Source: Methylovirgula sp. (GTDB lineage: Bacteria; Pseudomonadota; Alphaproteobacteria; Rhizobiales; Beijerinckiaceae). From it: a DNA stretch of 6,600 nt. Below, in pieces: positions 1-6,241 of the stretch. The notes below the pieces were generated by a model. The model was not told the origin of the DNA. It ran no database searches and saw nothing but the letters and a program-made list of their open reading frames with translations. The DNA lies in contig JASHUD010000122.1 of the NCBI GenBank assembly GCA_030040215.1, forward strand, positions 1 through 6,600. Direction: 5' to 3'. A program made the translations under genes and the position numbers. The stretch's first letter is position 1. Every line of letters begins with the position of its first letter.

Positions 1-67
1 TCCCGCCATTTGCTGGATGTTCACACAAGCTGTGCGTGATTTCTTGGCGCCTGCCGCCCGCGACCCG

Positions 68-427
68 ATGCGGAATCGTCGCTTGCTGATCGATCTCATC
101 CTTGCGCCGGCATTCGCACTTTGTTTTGCCGCCGGGGCGCGGGCGGCTCCATGTGCTGCCGAGATCGGCAAGGTACAAGCCGCGGTCGACGCCAAGATCG
201 ACGCGATTGCCGGCAGCGGGCCGGAAAGTGCCGAGACGCGCGCGGCGCGTTTGCATTATCAGCCGACGCCGGCTTCGATTGCCGCCGCCGAACGGCGGCT
301 TCACGAGAGCGAGGGAGCGACGCGCGCTCTCGCAGCCTTGGTGCGGGCGCGCAAAGCCCACCACGCCGGACAAGAAAACGCCTGCGCAAGCGCCCTGCGG
401 GAAGCGCGCGCGGCGATCGCGCGCTAA
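68..427 (+). CDS. Small predicted secreted (periplasmic) protein of unknown function
   Basis: From the ATG at 68 the product is 119 residues. It opens with a basic n-region (MRNRR), a hydrophobic stretch at about residues 6-23 and an AxA-type cleavage site (ARA before APC, near residue 26), so export by Sec is likely. The predicted mature part is about 93 residues, Ala/Arg-rich and probably helical. It contains an LHYQPTPASIAAAE segment (about 62-75) and two cysteines (C29 and C106) that could form a disulfide. The layout resembles short conserved hypothetical proteins of alphaproteobacteria that share a 'H-QPTP-SIA-AE' core; this is recalled, not searched. An in-frame ATG at 17 would add 17 residues ahead of the signal peptide. 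I prefer 68 because it gives a normal signal peptide, but neither start has a clear ribosome binding site. No enzymatic function can be assigned. Confidence 0.6.
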   Translation: MRNRRLLIDLILAPAFALCFAAGARAAPCAAEIGKVQAAVDAKIDAIAGSGPESAETRAARLHYQPTPASIAAAERRLHESEGATRALAALVRARKAHHAGQENACASALREARAAIAR

Positions 428-449
428 TCGCGCAGCCTGCGCGAGCGCG
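420..449 (+). terminator. GC-rich stem-loop overlapping the stop codon of the secreted-protein gene
   Basis: The inner stem pairs 429-434 (CGCGCA) with 438-443 (TGCGCG) around a GCC loop. An outer stem pairs 420-425 with 444-449 (CGCGCT with AGCGCG), leaving a three-base bulge at 426-428. The gene's TAA stop (425-427) lies in the left arm. There is no T-tract afterwards, so this is not a canonical intrinsic terminator. It could help termination, protect the mRNA 3' end, or simply reflect high GC. The pairing is seen directly; the role is inferred. Confidence 0.4.
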
Positions 450-655
450 TCAGACGGCGGTTCGCTCGGCCCATGACGCGTCAAATTGGCACGCCGGGGC
501 GGCTCGACTTCGCTGGCATCTGCGTTCGTTCCGCCGGACCGTACCTGGAAATGCTGCAGAGCGGCAGCGCATGTCGCACTGCGATCCGGCCCGTTTGCCC
601 GCGCGGCGGCGGGCAAATTTCTGTTGAGCCGCGTCTTGTTTCTCATTATTCATGC

Positions 656-687
656 AGGAGATTATAGCTCCTCCCGGCGGGCGCCGG
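656..687 (+). other. Two adjacent small inverted repeats in the leader before the aminotransferase gene
   Basis: The first hairpin pairs AGGAG (656-660) with CTCCT (668-672) around a seven-base AT-rich loop. The second pairs CCGGC (674-678) with GCCGG (683-687) around a four-base loop. They abut one another, about 180 bp before the downstream start codon. No T-tract follows the second. The pairing is certain, but stems of five base pairs are common in GC-rich DNA, so any regulatory role is speculative. Confidence 0.25.
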
Positions 688-854
688 CCCGATGGCGACG
701 AGCCGAGACGATTGGATCGGGCAGGCAGCTCGATCACGGATTTTTCTCCGTGGCCGCGGCCAGCGTGAGAAAGCCGGCGCGAGGTCCTTCCGGATCTGCC
801 CGAAAATGAACGAGATGCGTTTGTCCTTGTGGGCAGGCGGCAACGGAGAAGTTT

Positions 855-860
855 GGGAGA
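855..860 (+). promoter_or_regulatory. Ribosome binding site of the aminotransferase gene
   Basis: GGGAGA is a good Shine-Dalgarno match. Its spacing fits the second of two tandem ATG codons (867) better than the first (864), so the mature N-terminus may lack one methionine. Confidence 0.6.
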
Positions 861-863
861 CAG

Positions 864-2078
864 ATGATGAGCAACAGGCCGCGCAGCCCCGGGCGTCACT
901 TTTTGCAAATTCCCGGTCCGACCCCGATTCCCGACCGCGTCCTGCGGGCGATCGACATGCCGGTCATCGATCATCGCGGGCCGGACTTCCAGAAGATCGC
1001 CAAGCGCGTGCTGGAAAAGGTGAAAGCGCCCTTCAAGACCAAGAACCCGGTCATCATTTTTCCGGCCTCCGGCACAGGCGGCTGGGAAGCGGCGCTCGTC
1101 AACACGCTCTCGCCGGGCGACCGCGTGCTGATGTTCGAGACCGGCCAGTTTGCGACGCTTTGGAAAACCATGGCGACCAACCTCGGCCTGAGGCCCGAAT
1201 TCATCGAGTCGGATTGGCGCATCGGCGCCGATCCGGCGCAGATCGAAGCGCGGCTGCGCGAAGACAAGGGCCATGAGATCAAGGCCGTTTGCGTCGTCCA
1301 CAACGAGACCGCGAGCGGCACGACCTCGCCGCTTGCCGAGATCCGTCAGGTAATCGACAAGCTCAAACATCCGGCGCTGTTTTTCGTCGATGCCGTCTCC
1401 TCGCTCGGCTCGATCGAGCTGCGTCACGACGAATGGGGCATCGATGTCACGGTCGCCGGCTCGCAGAAGGGCCTGATGTTGCCGGCCGGCCTCGCTTTCA
1501 ATGCAGTGAGCCAGAAGGCTTTGGCCGCGTCGAAAAACTCCGGGTTCAAGAAATCCTATTGGTCCTGGGCGGATATGCTGGCCAACAATGCCAACGGCTT
1601 CTTTCCCTATACCCCGGCAACCAACATCATCTATGGCCTCGATGTGTCGCTCGATTTGCTCGAAGAGGAAGGATACGAGCGCATCTTTGCCCGCCACAAG
1701 CGCCACGCCGAGGCGACGCGCCGCGCCGTGGTCGCTTGGGGCCTCGAAGTCCTCTGCAAGGACCCGAAATATTATTCGCCGGTCGTGACCTCGGTTCTTC
1801 TGCCGCCCGGCCACGACGCCGATGCGTTCCGCGCGATCGCGCTCGAGAACTTCAATATTTCGCTCGGCACCGGCCTTGGCCGCGTCGCCGGCAAAGTGTT
1901 CCGTATCGGCCACCTCGCCGACACCAACGATCTGACGATCCTCGGCGCGCTGAGCGGCGTCGAAATGAGCCTCGAGCTTGCCGGCATTCCGCACAAAAAG
2001 GCGGGCGTTCAGGCGGCCATGGCCTATCTTGCCGAAGAGGCGAGGAAATCGACACAGAAGCTCGCCGCCGCAGAATAA
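864..2078 (+). CDS. Serine--glyoxylate / alanine--glyoxylate aminotransferase family protein (class V, PLP-dependent)
   Basis: This 404-residue cytoplasmic protein covers the whole class V aminotransferase fold. The N-terminal PGPTPIPDRVLRA segment (17-29) is typical of serine- and alanine--glyoxylate aminotransferases. SGTG (69-72) should bind the cofactor phosphate, HNET (146-149) and VDAVSS (175-180, D176 facing the pyridine nitrogen) line the PLP site, and K202 in SQKG is the Schiff-base lysine. R347 in VFRIGH is the expected substrate-carboxylate arginine. The likely reaction transfers the amino group of serine (or alanine) to glyoxylate, giving hydroxypyruvate (or pyruvate) and glycine. 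In methylotrophs this is a serine-cycle step (SgaA); elsewhere it serves glyoxylate or photorespiratory-type metabolism. No other serine-cycle gene lies nearby, so the exact substrate and the symbol sgaA are not assured. Two ATGs stand side by side (864 and 867). GGGAGA at 855-860 lies 3 bp before the first and 6 bp before the second, which favours 867. A terminator follows, and the gene appears singly transcribed. Confidence 0.92.
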   Translation: MMSNRPRSPGRHFLQIPGPTPIPDRVLRAIDMPVIDHRGPDFQKIAKRVLEKVKAPFKTKNPVIIFPASGTGGWEAALVNTLSPGDRVLMFETGQFATLWKTMATNLGLRPEFIESDWRIGADPAQIEARLREDKGHEIKAVCVVHNETASGTTSPLAEIRQVIDKLKHPALFFVDAVSSLGSIELRHDEWGIDVTVAGSQKGLMLPAGLAFNAVSQKALAASKNSGFKKSYWSWADMLANNANGFFPYTPATNIIYGLDVSLDLLEEEGYERIFARHKRHAEATRRAVVAWGLEVLCKDPKYYSPVVTSVLLPPGHDADAFRAIALENFNISLGTGLGRVAGKVFRIGHLADTNDLTILGALSGVEMSLELAGIPHKKAGVQAAMAYLAEEARKSTQKLAAAE

Positions 2079-2091
2079 TTCCGCATAGAAT

Positions 2092-2121
2092 GGGCGGTGC
2101 GATTTTTGCACCGCCCTTTTT
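2092..2121 (+). terminator. Intrinsic (Rho-independent) terminator of the aminotransferase gene
   Basis: A perfect 9-bp stem pairs GGGCGGTGC (2092-2100) with GCACCGCCC (2108-2116) around a GATTTTT loop, followed directly by five T residues (2117-2121). It starts 13 bp after the stop codon. This is the clearest regulatory element in the window and separates the gene from the kinase gene downstream. Confidence 0.92.
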
Positions 2122-2169
2122 GCGCCCTGGCGTTGCCTTCGCATCGCGGCCGATCCACGCAGCGCTGCC

Positions 2170-3699
2170 ATGGACCCTTTTGAGGATCAGAACGAGGTTT
2201 TCGCCTTTCTTGGCGATCCATCCACGCATGCGCTTGCCGGCAACGTGACGCGCATCGATACGCACGGCGCCGTCGTCTTTCTCGCCGGCCGCGACGTCTA
2301 CAAGGTGAAGCGCGCCGTTTTGTTTCCATTCATGGATTTTTCGACGCTGGAGAAGCGCCGCGCGGCTTGCGAGAACGAAATCGCCGTCAACAGGATCAAC
2401 GCGCCGGAACTCTATCTCGGCGTCGTGCCGATCCGCCGCGCCGCGCGTCGGCTCGAGATCGGCGGGACGGATGGCGATATCGTCGAATGGGCGGTTCATC
2501 TGCGCCGTTTCGACGAGACGAAGACGCTTGATCGCCTCGCAGAACGAGGCGAGCTCGACCTGTCGATCGCCGCGCAACTTGCCGAGATTATCTTTGCCGC
2601 GCACCAACGCGCGCCGCGCCGCGGCGGCGGCGCCACCGAAGATTTTCGCCGCCGGCTTGAAGATACGCTCGCCGGACTTACCGAGGCCGAGGATGTGTTC
2701 GAGCCCGCCGCCGTCGCGGCGCTCGGAACGCGTTTTCGCGCCGCTTATGAGGCGCATGAAGCTTTGCTGCGGACGCGCGAGAGGCAAGGCAAGGTGCGCC
2801 GCTGCCATGGCGACGTGCATCTGCGCAACATCGTGCTCGAAGACGGCCGCGCGGTTCTCTTCGACGCCATCGAGTTCGACGATGCGATCGCGACCATCGA
2901 CATCCTCTACGACCTTGCGTTCGTTCTGATGGACCTTTGGCAGAGGGGCTTTCGCGCGCACGCCAATCTTCTGTTCAATCGCTATCTTTGGCTCTCCTCG
3001 GAAGACGAGATCGAAGGGCTCGCGGCGCTGCCTCTGTTTCTTGCGTTGCGCGCCGCAATCCGCGCGCGCGTAACGGCGGCTTTGCGTAAGCTCGATCCCG
3101 GGGAACGGGAGGTGCGCGCTAGGGAGGCGTGGCAATTTTTTGCTGCCGCCGAAGATTTTCTTGCGCCGCGCGCGCCGCGGCTCGTCGGCATCGGCGGATT
3201 GTCGGGTAGCGGCAAGAGCGCGCTCGGGCAAGCGCTGGCGGCCGAAATTGGCCAGGCGCCCGGAGCCGTGCATCTGCGCAGCGACATCGAACGCAAAAAA
3301 CTTTGCGGCGTCGATGAAACGAAGCGCCTGCCGCCCGCGGCTTATCGGCCGCAAATATCGGAGGAAGTCTATCGCAAGCTGCGCGAACTCGCCGGGGCGG
3401 CGCTGCGCGCCGGGCAGAGCGTGATCGTCGATGCGGTACACGCCAGGCCCGAGGAGCGCGACGCGCTTGCCGCCGTTGCCGCGAGCGCCGCCGTACCGTT
3501 CCTAGGCTTGTGGCTTGACGCACCCGTAGAAACGCTCGTCGCCCGCGTCGCGGCGCGCATGAACGATGCCTCCGATGCAACGCCCGAAGTCGTACGCGAG
3601 CAAACGAGGTTTGCGCCGGGCAGGCTCGATTGGATGCGGCTCGACGCCGACCGGTCGCTTGCGGCGTTGACGCAAGACGCGCTCCAGCGTCTGAGCTGA
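2170..3699 (+). CDS. Two-domain protein: aminoglycoside phosphotransferase-like kinase fused to a P-loop (AAA-type) kinase
   Basis: The product has 509 residues. Residues about 1-330 resemble the APH-like family of COG2187: an N-terminal VYKVKRAVLFPFMDFSTLEKR segment (43-63), a Brenner-type catalytic loop HGDVHLRN (213-220, D215 and N220), and FDAIEFDD (231-238) in the place of the metal-binding DxD/DFG element. Residues about 335-509 form a small P-loop kinase resembling COG0645, with Walker A GLSGSGKS (343-350, K349), an LRSDIERKKL segment (369-378) as in gluconate-kinase or zeta-type nucleotide kinases, and VIVDAVHARPEER (418-430). Both phosphotransfer sites look intact. This fusion is widespread in proteobacteria, but its substrate is, to my knowledge, unestablished. 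Many such proteins are labelled aminoglycoside phosphotransferase, and antibiotic resistance should not be assumed. The ATG at 2170 matches the usual N-terminus of the family although the ribosome binding site is weak. A terminator upstream (2092-2121) implies its own promoter within 2122-2169. Confidence 0.88.
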   Translation: MDPFEDQNEVFAFLGDPSTHALAGNVTRIDTHGAVVFLAGRDVYKVKRAVLFPFMDFSTLEKRRAACENEIAVNRINAPELYLGVVPIRRAARRLEIGGTDGDIVEWAVHLRRFDETKTLDRLAERGELDLSIAAQLAEIIFAAHQRAPRRGGGATEDFRRRLEDTLAGLTEAEDVFEPAAVAALGTRFRAAYEAHEALLRTRERQGKVRRCHGDVHLRNIVLEDGRAVLFDAIEFDDAIATIDILYDLAFVLMDLWQRGFRAHANLLFNRYLWLSSEDEIEGLAALPLFLALRAAIRARVTAALRKLDPGEREVRAREAWQFFAAAEDFLAPRAPRLVGIGGLSGSGKSALGQALAAEIGQAPGAVHLRSDIERKKLCGVDETKRLPPAAYRPQISEEVYRKLRELAGAALRAGQSVIVDAVHARPEERDALAAVAASAAVPFLGLWLDAPVETLVARVAARMNDASDATPEVVREQTRFAPGRLDWMRLDADRSLAALTQDALQRLS

Positions 3700-3709
3700 T
3701 TCTACCGCA

Positions 3710-4702
3710 CTAATCGTTCGGCGGGATCAAAACCGCCGCGCCTTGCAGCCGGCCCTCGCGCAAATCGGCGAGCGCTTCGTTGGCGCGTTCGAGTGGGTAA
3801 GGGACTGTGTGCGTCACCATATCTGAATGCGCCGCGAGGCTCAAGAAATCGAGACCGTCGCGACGCGTAAGATTGGCGACCGAGACAAGCCGGCGTTCTT
3901 CCCAGAGAAGCGCATAAGGAAAGCTCGGGATGTCGCTCATGTGGATGCCGGCGCAGACAACGGTGCCGCCCTTCTTCACTGCGGCAAGCGCCAGCGGCAC
4001 GAGCGGGCCGACCGGCGCATAGATGATCGCCGCGTCGAGCGGCTCGGGCGGTTTCTCGTCCGAGCCTCCCGCCCAGGCCGCGCCGAGGCTGCGGGCGAAA
4101 TCCTGCGCGGCGCGGTCGCCGGGCCGCGTGAAAGCGAACACCTTCCGGCCGCGTTGGCGCGCCACTTGGGCAATGATGTGTGCCGCCGCGCCGAACCCAT
4201 AGAGGCCGAGGTTGGTGCCTTCGCCGGCCGCCACGAAAGAGCGCCAGCCGATAAGCCCGGCGCAGAGCAGTGGCGCAAGCGCTTCGTCGCGGCCCGTCTC
4301 GCCGAGCGGAAACGTATAGCGCGCATCGGCGACCGCGTGCGTGGCAAAGCCGCCGTCGCGCGTATAGCCGGTGAACAGCGGTGCGTCGCAGAGATTTTCC
4401 CGGCCGGCGCGGCAATAAGGGCAAGTGCCGTCGGTATGTCCGAGCCAAGGAATGCCGACGCGCATGCCAAGCGTGAGCCCCGAGACTCCCGAACCGACCG
4501 CATCGATCCGTCCGACAATCTCGTGCCCGGGAACGATCGGTAATTTCGGGTTCGGCAGTTCGCCGTCGACGACGTGAAGATCCGTGCGACAAACGCCGCA
4601 AGCCGCGACTTTGACGCGGATTTCGCCGGTGCCCGGTTGCGGATCGGGCAGATCCGCAAGGACGAGCGGCGTACGGATTTTCTTCAAGAGCATCGCGCGC
4701 AT
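3710..4702 (-). CDS. Zinc-dependent alcohol dehydrogenase family protein (medium-chain dehydrogenase/reductase)
   Basis: From the ATG at 4702 the product is 330 residues, typical of the family. The N-terminal GroES-like domain carries the catalytic zinc ligands C38 (CGVCRTDLH), H60 (GHE) and C147 (LLCAG). A structural-zinc lobe follows, with C94, C97 and C105. The first of its four usual cysteines is replaced by D91 (HTDGTCPYC). The Rossmann segment LYGFGAAAH (167-175) binds NAD(P). The sequence looks closest to the zinc-binding alcohol dehydrogenase group often called adh_fam_2 rather than classic AdhP; this is from memory. It should interconvert an alcohol and an aldehyde, but the substrate is unknown. 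A TTG at 4741 would add 13 polar residues (PYEGRPKRD...). I chose the first ATG because the family motif starts at MRAMLLKK, and ATG at 4693 is also possible. It converges on the kinase gene with 10 bp between stops. Confidence 0.9.
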   Translation of the reverse strand: MRAMLLKKIRTPLVLADLPDPQPGTGEIRVKVAACGVCRTDLHVVDGELPNPKLPIVPGHEIVGRIDAVGSGVSGLTLGMRVGIPWLGHTDGTCPYCRAGRENLCDAPLFTGYTRDGGFATHAVADARYTFPLGETGRDEALAPLLCAGLIGWRSFVAAGEGTNLGLYGFGAAAHIIAQVARQRGRKVFAFTRPGDRAAQDFARSLGAAWAGGSDEKPPEPLDAAIIYAPVGPLVPLALAAVKKGGTVVCAGIHMSDIPSFPYALLWEERRLVSVANLTRRDGLDFLSLAAHSDMVTHTVPYPLERANEALADLREGRLQGAAVLIPPND

Positions 4703-4864
4703 GAAATTCTTGTCTCGCTTCGGCCGCCCTTCGTATGGCAACGCCGCCGATTGGCGCCGATCAATTTACGGCGAATCCTTAATCATGCCGAATTGGAATT
4801 CCACACTGACCTTTCCTGCGACGTGCAAACGGCACGAGCCAGACAGTATGTTGTGGAGGATGTC
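4703..4864. promoter_or_regulatory. Divergent intergenic region between the alcohol dehydrogenase and phasin-like genes
   Basis: These 162 bp must hold the promoters for both divergent genes. They are AT-richer than the flanking genes, especially 4761-4800. I see no good -35/-10 pair on either strand. A GGAATTCC palindrome (4795-4802) and an inverted repeat CGTGC-N5-GCACG (4822-4836), which ends 28 bp before the phasin start codon, are the only ordered elements. The second could be an operator or a small 5' hairpin, but both are short enough to occur by chance. Confidence 0.4.
4855..4860 (+). promoter_or_regulatory. Ribosome binding site of the phasin-like gene
   Basis: GGAGGA is a near-perfect Shine-Dalgarno sequence, 4 bp before the ATG at 4865. 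It fixes the start of the small protein and argues against the longer open frame that continues upstream to 4574 across the dehydrogenase gene. Confidence 0.75.
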
Positions 4865-5176
4865 ATGAATGCACCGCTACCTGGGCCGGAAGCCCGCAAT
4901 GCGCAAGACAATTCGCTGAACGCACCGCCGTTTCAGACGACGTGGCAATCCGCCTTTTTCGAGCTGCCCCTCGCGTTCGCCGCTGAGATTCTGCGCTTTG
5001 CCGCGCGAAGACTTGAGGCGCAGAGCGATTTCTTCGCCGGACTTGAGACTTGCCGCACGGTTCCCGAGGTCATGGATGCGCAATCGCGCTTCGTGCGCAG
5101 CGCGGTTGGCGATTACGGCTCGCAAACGAGCAAGATTATCAACGATATCCGCGACACCGTCTCGAAAGCCGCTTGA
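4865..5176 (+). CDS. Small phasin family (Phasin_2-like) protein
   Basis: The product has 103 residues. After a polar N-terminus (1-25) it forms a largely helical amphipathic region. The segment from about 38 to 100 (AAEILRFAARRLEAQSDFFAGLETCRTVPEVMDAQ and onward) matches the Phasin_2 pattern: a helix ending Q-DFF--L, a 'PEVMDAQ' turn, then a helix with F77 and Y84. Phasins coat polyhydroxyalkanoate granules and limit their fusion. Members in alphaproteobacteria are often 100-150 residues, so this one is at the short end but complete. No signal peptide or membrane segment is visible. No PHA synthase, depolymerase or PhaR-type regulator is in the window, so a granule role is inferred from family alone. 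Some Phasin_2 proteins have other or unknown roles. The start is supported by GGAGGA at 4855-4860. The gene diverges from the dehydrogenase and converges on the DUF155 gene. Confidence 0.75.
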   Translation: MNAPLPGPEARNAQDNSLNAPPFQTTWQSAFFELPLAFAAEILRFAARRLEAQSDFFAGLETCRTVPEVMDAQSRFVRSAVGDYGSQTSKIINDIRDTVSKAA

Positions 5177-5193
5177 CGGAGCGAGGCGAGCGG

Positions 5194-5223
5194 CGGCCGC
5201 CGGCGGGGACCGCGCGGCCGTTT
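5194..5223. terminator. GC-rich hairpin between convergent genes, possible terminator
   Basis: CGGCCGC (5194-5200) pairs perfectly with GCGGCCG (5214-5220), and the enclosed bases can add a CGG/CCG inner stem. Three T residues follow on the plus strand (5221-5223). It lies in the 54-bp gap between the converging phasin-like and DUF155 genes, a natural place for a terminator. The T-tract is short, so termination is plausible but not certain. Confidence 0.5.
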
Positions 5224-5230
5224 CCCGCGA

Positions 5231-6082
5231 TCAGCCATGCGCAAGGAAGATCTGGACCAGCGTGATCAGGATCTCGGCGAGAATCAGGATCACGATAATC
5301 GCTTCCAGCCGCATGGCGCGATCGACATCGAGAATGTCGGTCAATGCTTGGCCCGTTTCGACGATCACCCCGAGCTTCCGGGTGACGGCTCTGGCACGTT
5401 CGCGCAATTCGTATTCGTCGGCGAGCCGGGCGTAGAGCCGGTCGAGGCTGGGATGATCCCATAAGACTTCTGGGGTCTCTTCGACCGCCACGCGTCCCGA
5501 CAGCCGGTGTTGCGCCAGAAGCGCTTGGCCGATCACCCGCAGCATTTTGCGGCGGTTCCAGGGGGCACGTCCGGTTCGCGCGAGCGCGGCGGCGAACGGC
5601 TCAATGCTATCGAAGACTCCGCTGAGCGCGCTTTCGTCGCGGGCCAGCGATACGGTCTTGGCCAACACGTCGGCAACGACCAAAAACCGGGAAGCAGACA
5701 GATCCGGCATTTGAATCGGGCCGCCGGGAAGGACTCGATCCTCGGCGCCGGGCAAAATTTCGAGCACCGCCGTCTCATCGTTCTTGCGGTCCCGGGAGCC
5801 GGCGATGCGTTCGGCGATCTCGTCCAAAAAGTTCTGTTCTTCGCTGGCGGTGAAGCCGACGAAGACGGCGACGCCAAAGCGGTAAAGCGCCACAAATTTT
5901 GCCGGTGCGAGCCGCAACGCAAGCGGCGCCGTTGCGACCATTTCGCCGCGCTCCAGCCCGGCCGCATCGATCCTGTCGCCGACCAGCAAAGCTCTGGCCA
6001 CAATTCGCTCGGCTTTGGGCTCGGCCGTTGCCGCGCTCAAGCCACTCGGCATCCCCTCGTTTTGCATTCCTACGACGGTCAT
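5231..6082 (-). CDS. RMD1/DUF155 family protein with C-terminal membrane anchor
   Basis: The product has 283 residues. The central region resembles the DUF155 (RMD1/YagE) family: an N-terminal alpha/beta part with VALYRFGVAVFVGF (64-77), then an all-helical part with PEVLWDHPSLDRLYARLADEYELRERARAV (204-233) and RKLGVIVETGQALTDILDVDRAMRLE (235-260). A single hydrophobic helix follows at about 261-279, ending three residues from the C-terminus, so the bulk is expected to face the cytoplasm with a tail anchor in the inner membrane. Eukaryotic relatives (yeast Rmd1, human RMND1) sit in mitochondria and support mitochondrial translation; the bacterial role is not established to my knowledge. No catalytic motif is evident. 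The start is uncertain: ATGs at 6082, 6067 and 6052 all lack a well-spaced ribosome binding site, and the extra residues are not conserved-looking. Confidence 0.85.
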   Translation of the reverse strand: MTVVGMQNEGMPSGLSAATAEPKAERIVARALLVGDRIDAAGLERGEMVATAPLALRLAPAKFVALYRFGVAVFVGFTASEEQNFLDEIAERIAGSRDRKNDETAVLEILPGAEDRVLPGGPIQMPDLSASRFLVVADVLAKTVSLARDESALSGVFDSIEPFAAALARTGRAPWNRRKMLRVIGQALLAQHRLSGRVAVEETPEVLWDHPSLDRLYARLADEYELRERARAVTRKLGVIVETGQALTDILDVDRAMRLEAIIVILILAEILITLVQIFLAHG

Positions 6083-6241
6083 AGCAACGTGTTAGGTGGT
6101 GATCGCGCTACCGGCTTGGAATAGGTCGAAGACCGCGAGTTTCTCTTTTTCCAAACGATCGAACGACCTTGACCGGTCGCCCACGAACGCAATTTCTAAC
6201 CCCGACCGCATTCGCATGCGATGGGTGGAACCGAGGGAAAA
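6083..6241. promoter_or_regulatory. Divergent intergenic region between the DUF155 and DUF3775 genes
   Basis: This 159-bp spacer should contain both divergent promoters. A TTGACC box on the plus strand (6169-6174) resembles a -35 element but has no convincing -10 partner at normal spacing. Two perfect palindromes are visible, GACCGGTC (6171-6178) and TCGCATGCGA (6212-6221), the second 20 bp before the DUF3775 start codon. Both are near chance expectation for DNA of this base composition. There is a pyrimidine-rich run at 6140-6152. Confidence 0.35.
6233..6237 (+). promoter_or_regulatory. Ribosome binding site of the DUF3775 gene
   Basis: GAGGG lies 4 bp before the ATG at 6242. It supports that start over the in-frame ATG at 6221, which has no purine-rich sequence upstream. 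Confidence 0.6.

Larger units (their letters stand above)
450..863. other. Gene-poor leader region upstream of the aminotransferase gene
   Basis: I find no convincing gene on either strand. The open frames here are Arg/Ala/Ser-rich, lack ribosome binding sites and look like chance openings in GC-rich DNA. There is an AT-richer island around 636-667, a TTGTTT box (636-641) followed after 18 bp by GATTAT (660-665), which is at best a weak promoter match, and two small adjacent hairpins at 656-687. The region probably holds the promoter and 5' untranslated region of the aminotransferase gene, but no promoter can be called with confidence. Confidence 0.4.

Noticed and set aside
121..627. A 168-codon plus-strand frame running past the secreted-protein gene into the leader
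   Set aside because: The product is a Cys/Arg-rich out-of-frame reading of the real gene with no ribosome binding site or domain.
646..843. A 65-codon minus-strand frame upstream of the aminotransferase gene
   Set aside because: It starts at TTG with no ribosome binding site, has a basic low-complexity product and no recognisable homologue.
450..2171. A 573-codon open frame on the minus strand, antisense to the whole aminotransferase gene
   Set aside because: Its product is Arg/Ala/Gly-rich without recognisable domains, and the opposite strand encodes a complete conserved enzyme. Long antisense frames arise from the codon bias of GC-rich genes.
1852..3441. A 529-codon minus-strand open frame opposite the kinase fusion
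   Set aside because: It is the antisense shadow of a well-supported gene, crosses the terminator between two plus-strand genes and has no family-like motif.
3827..4543. A 238-codon plus-strand frame opposite the alcohol dehydrogenase
   Set aside because: It is Arg/Ala-rich and lies entirely within a conserved enzyme gene on the other strand.
6212..6221. Perfect 10-bp palindrome TCGCATGCGA as an operator
   Set aside because: A perfect 10-bp palindrome is expected several times in 6.6 kb by chance, and no second copy or flanking symmetry supports it.
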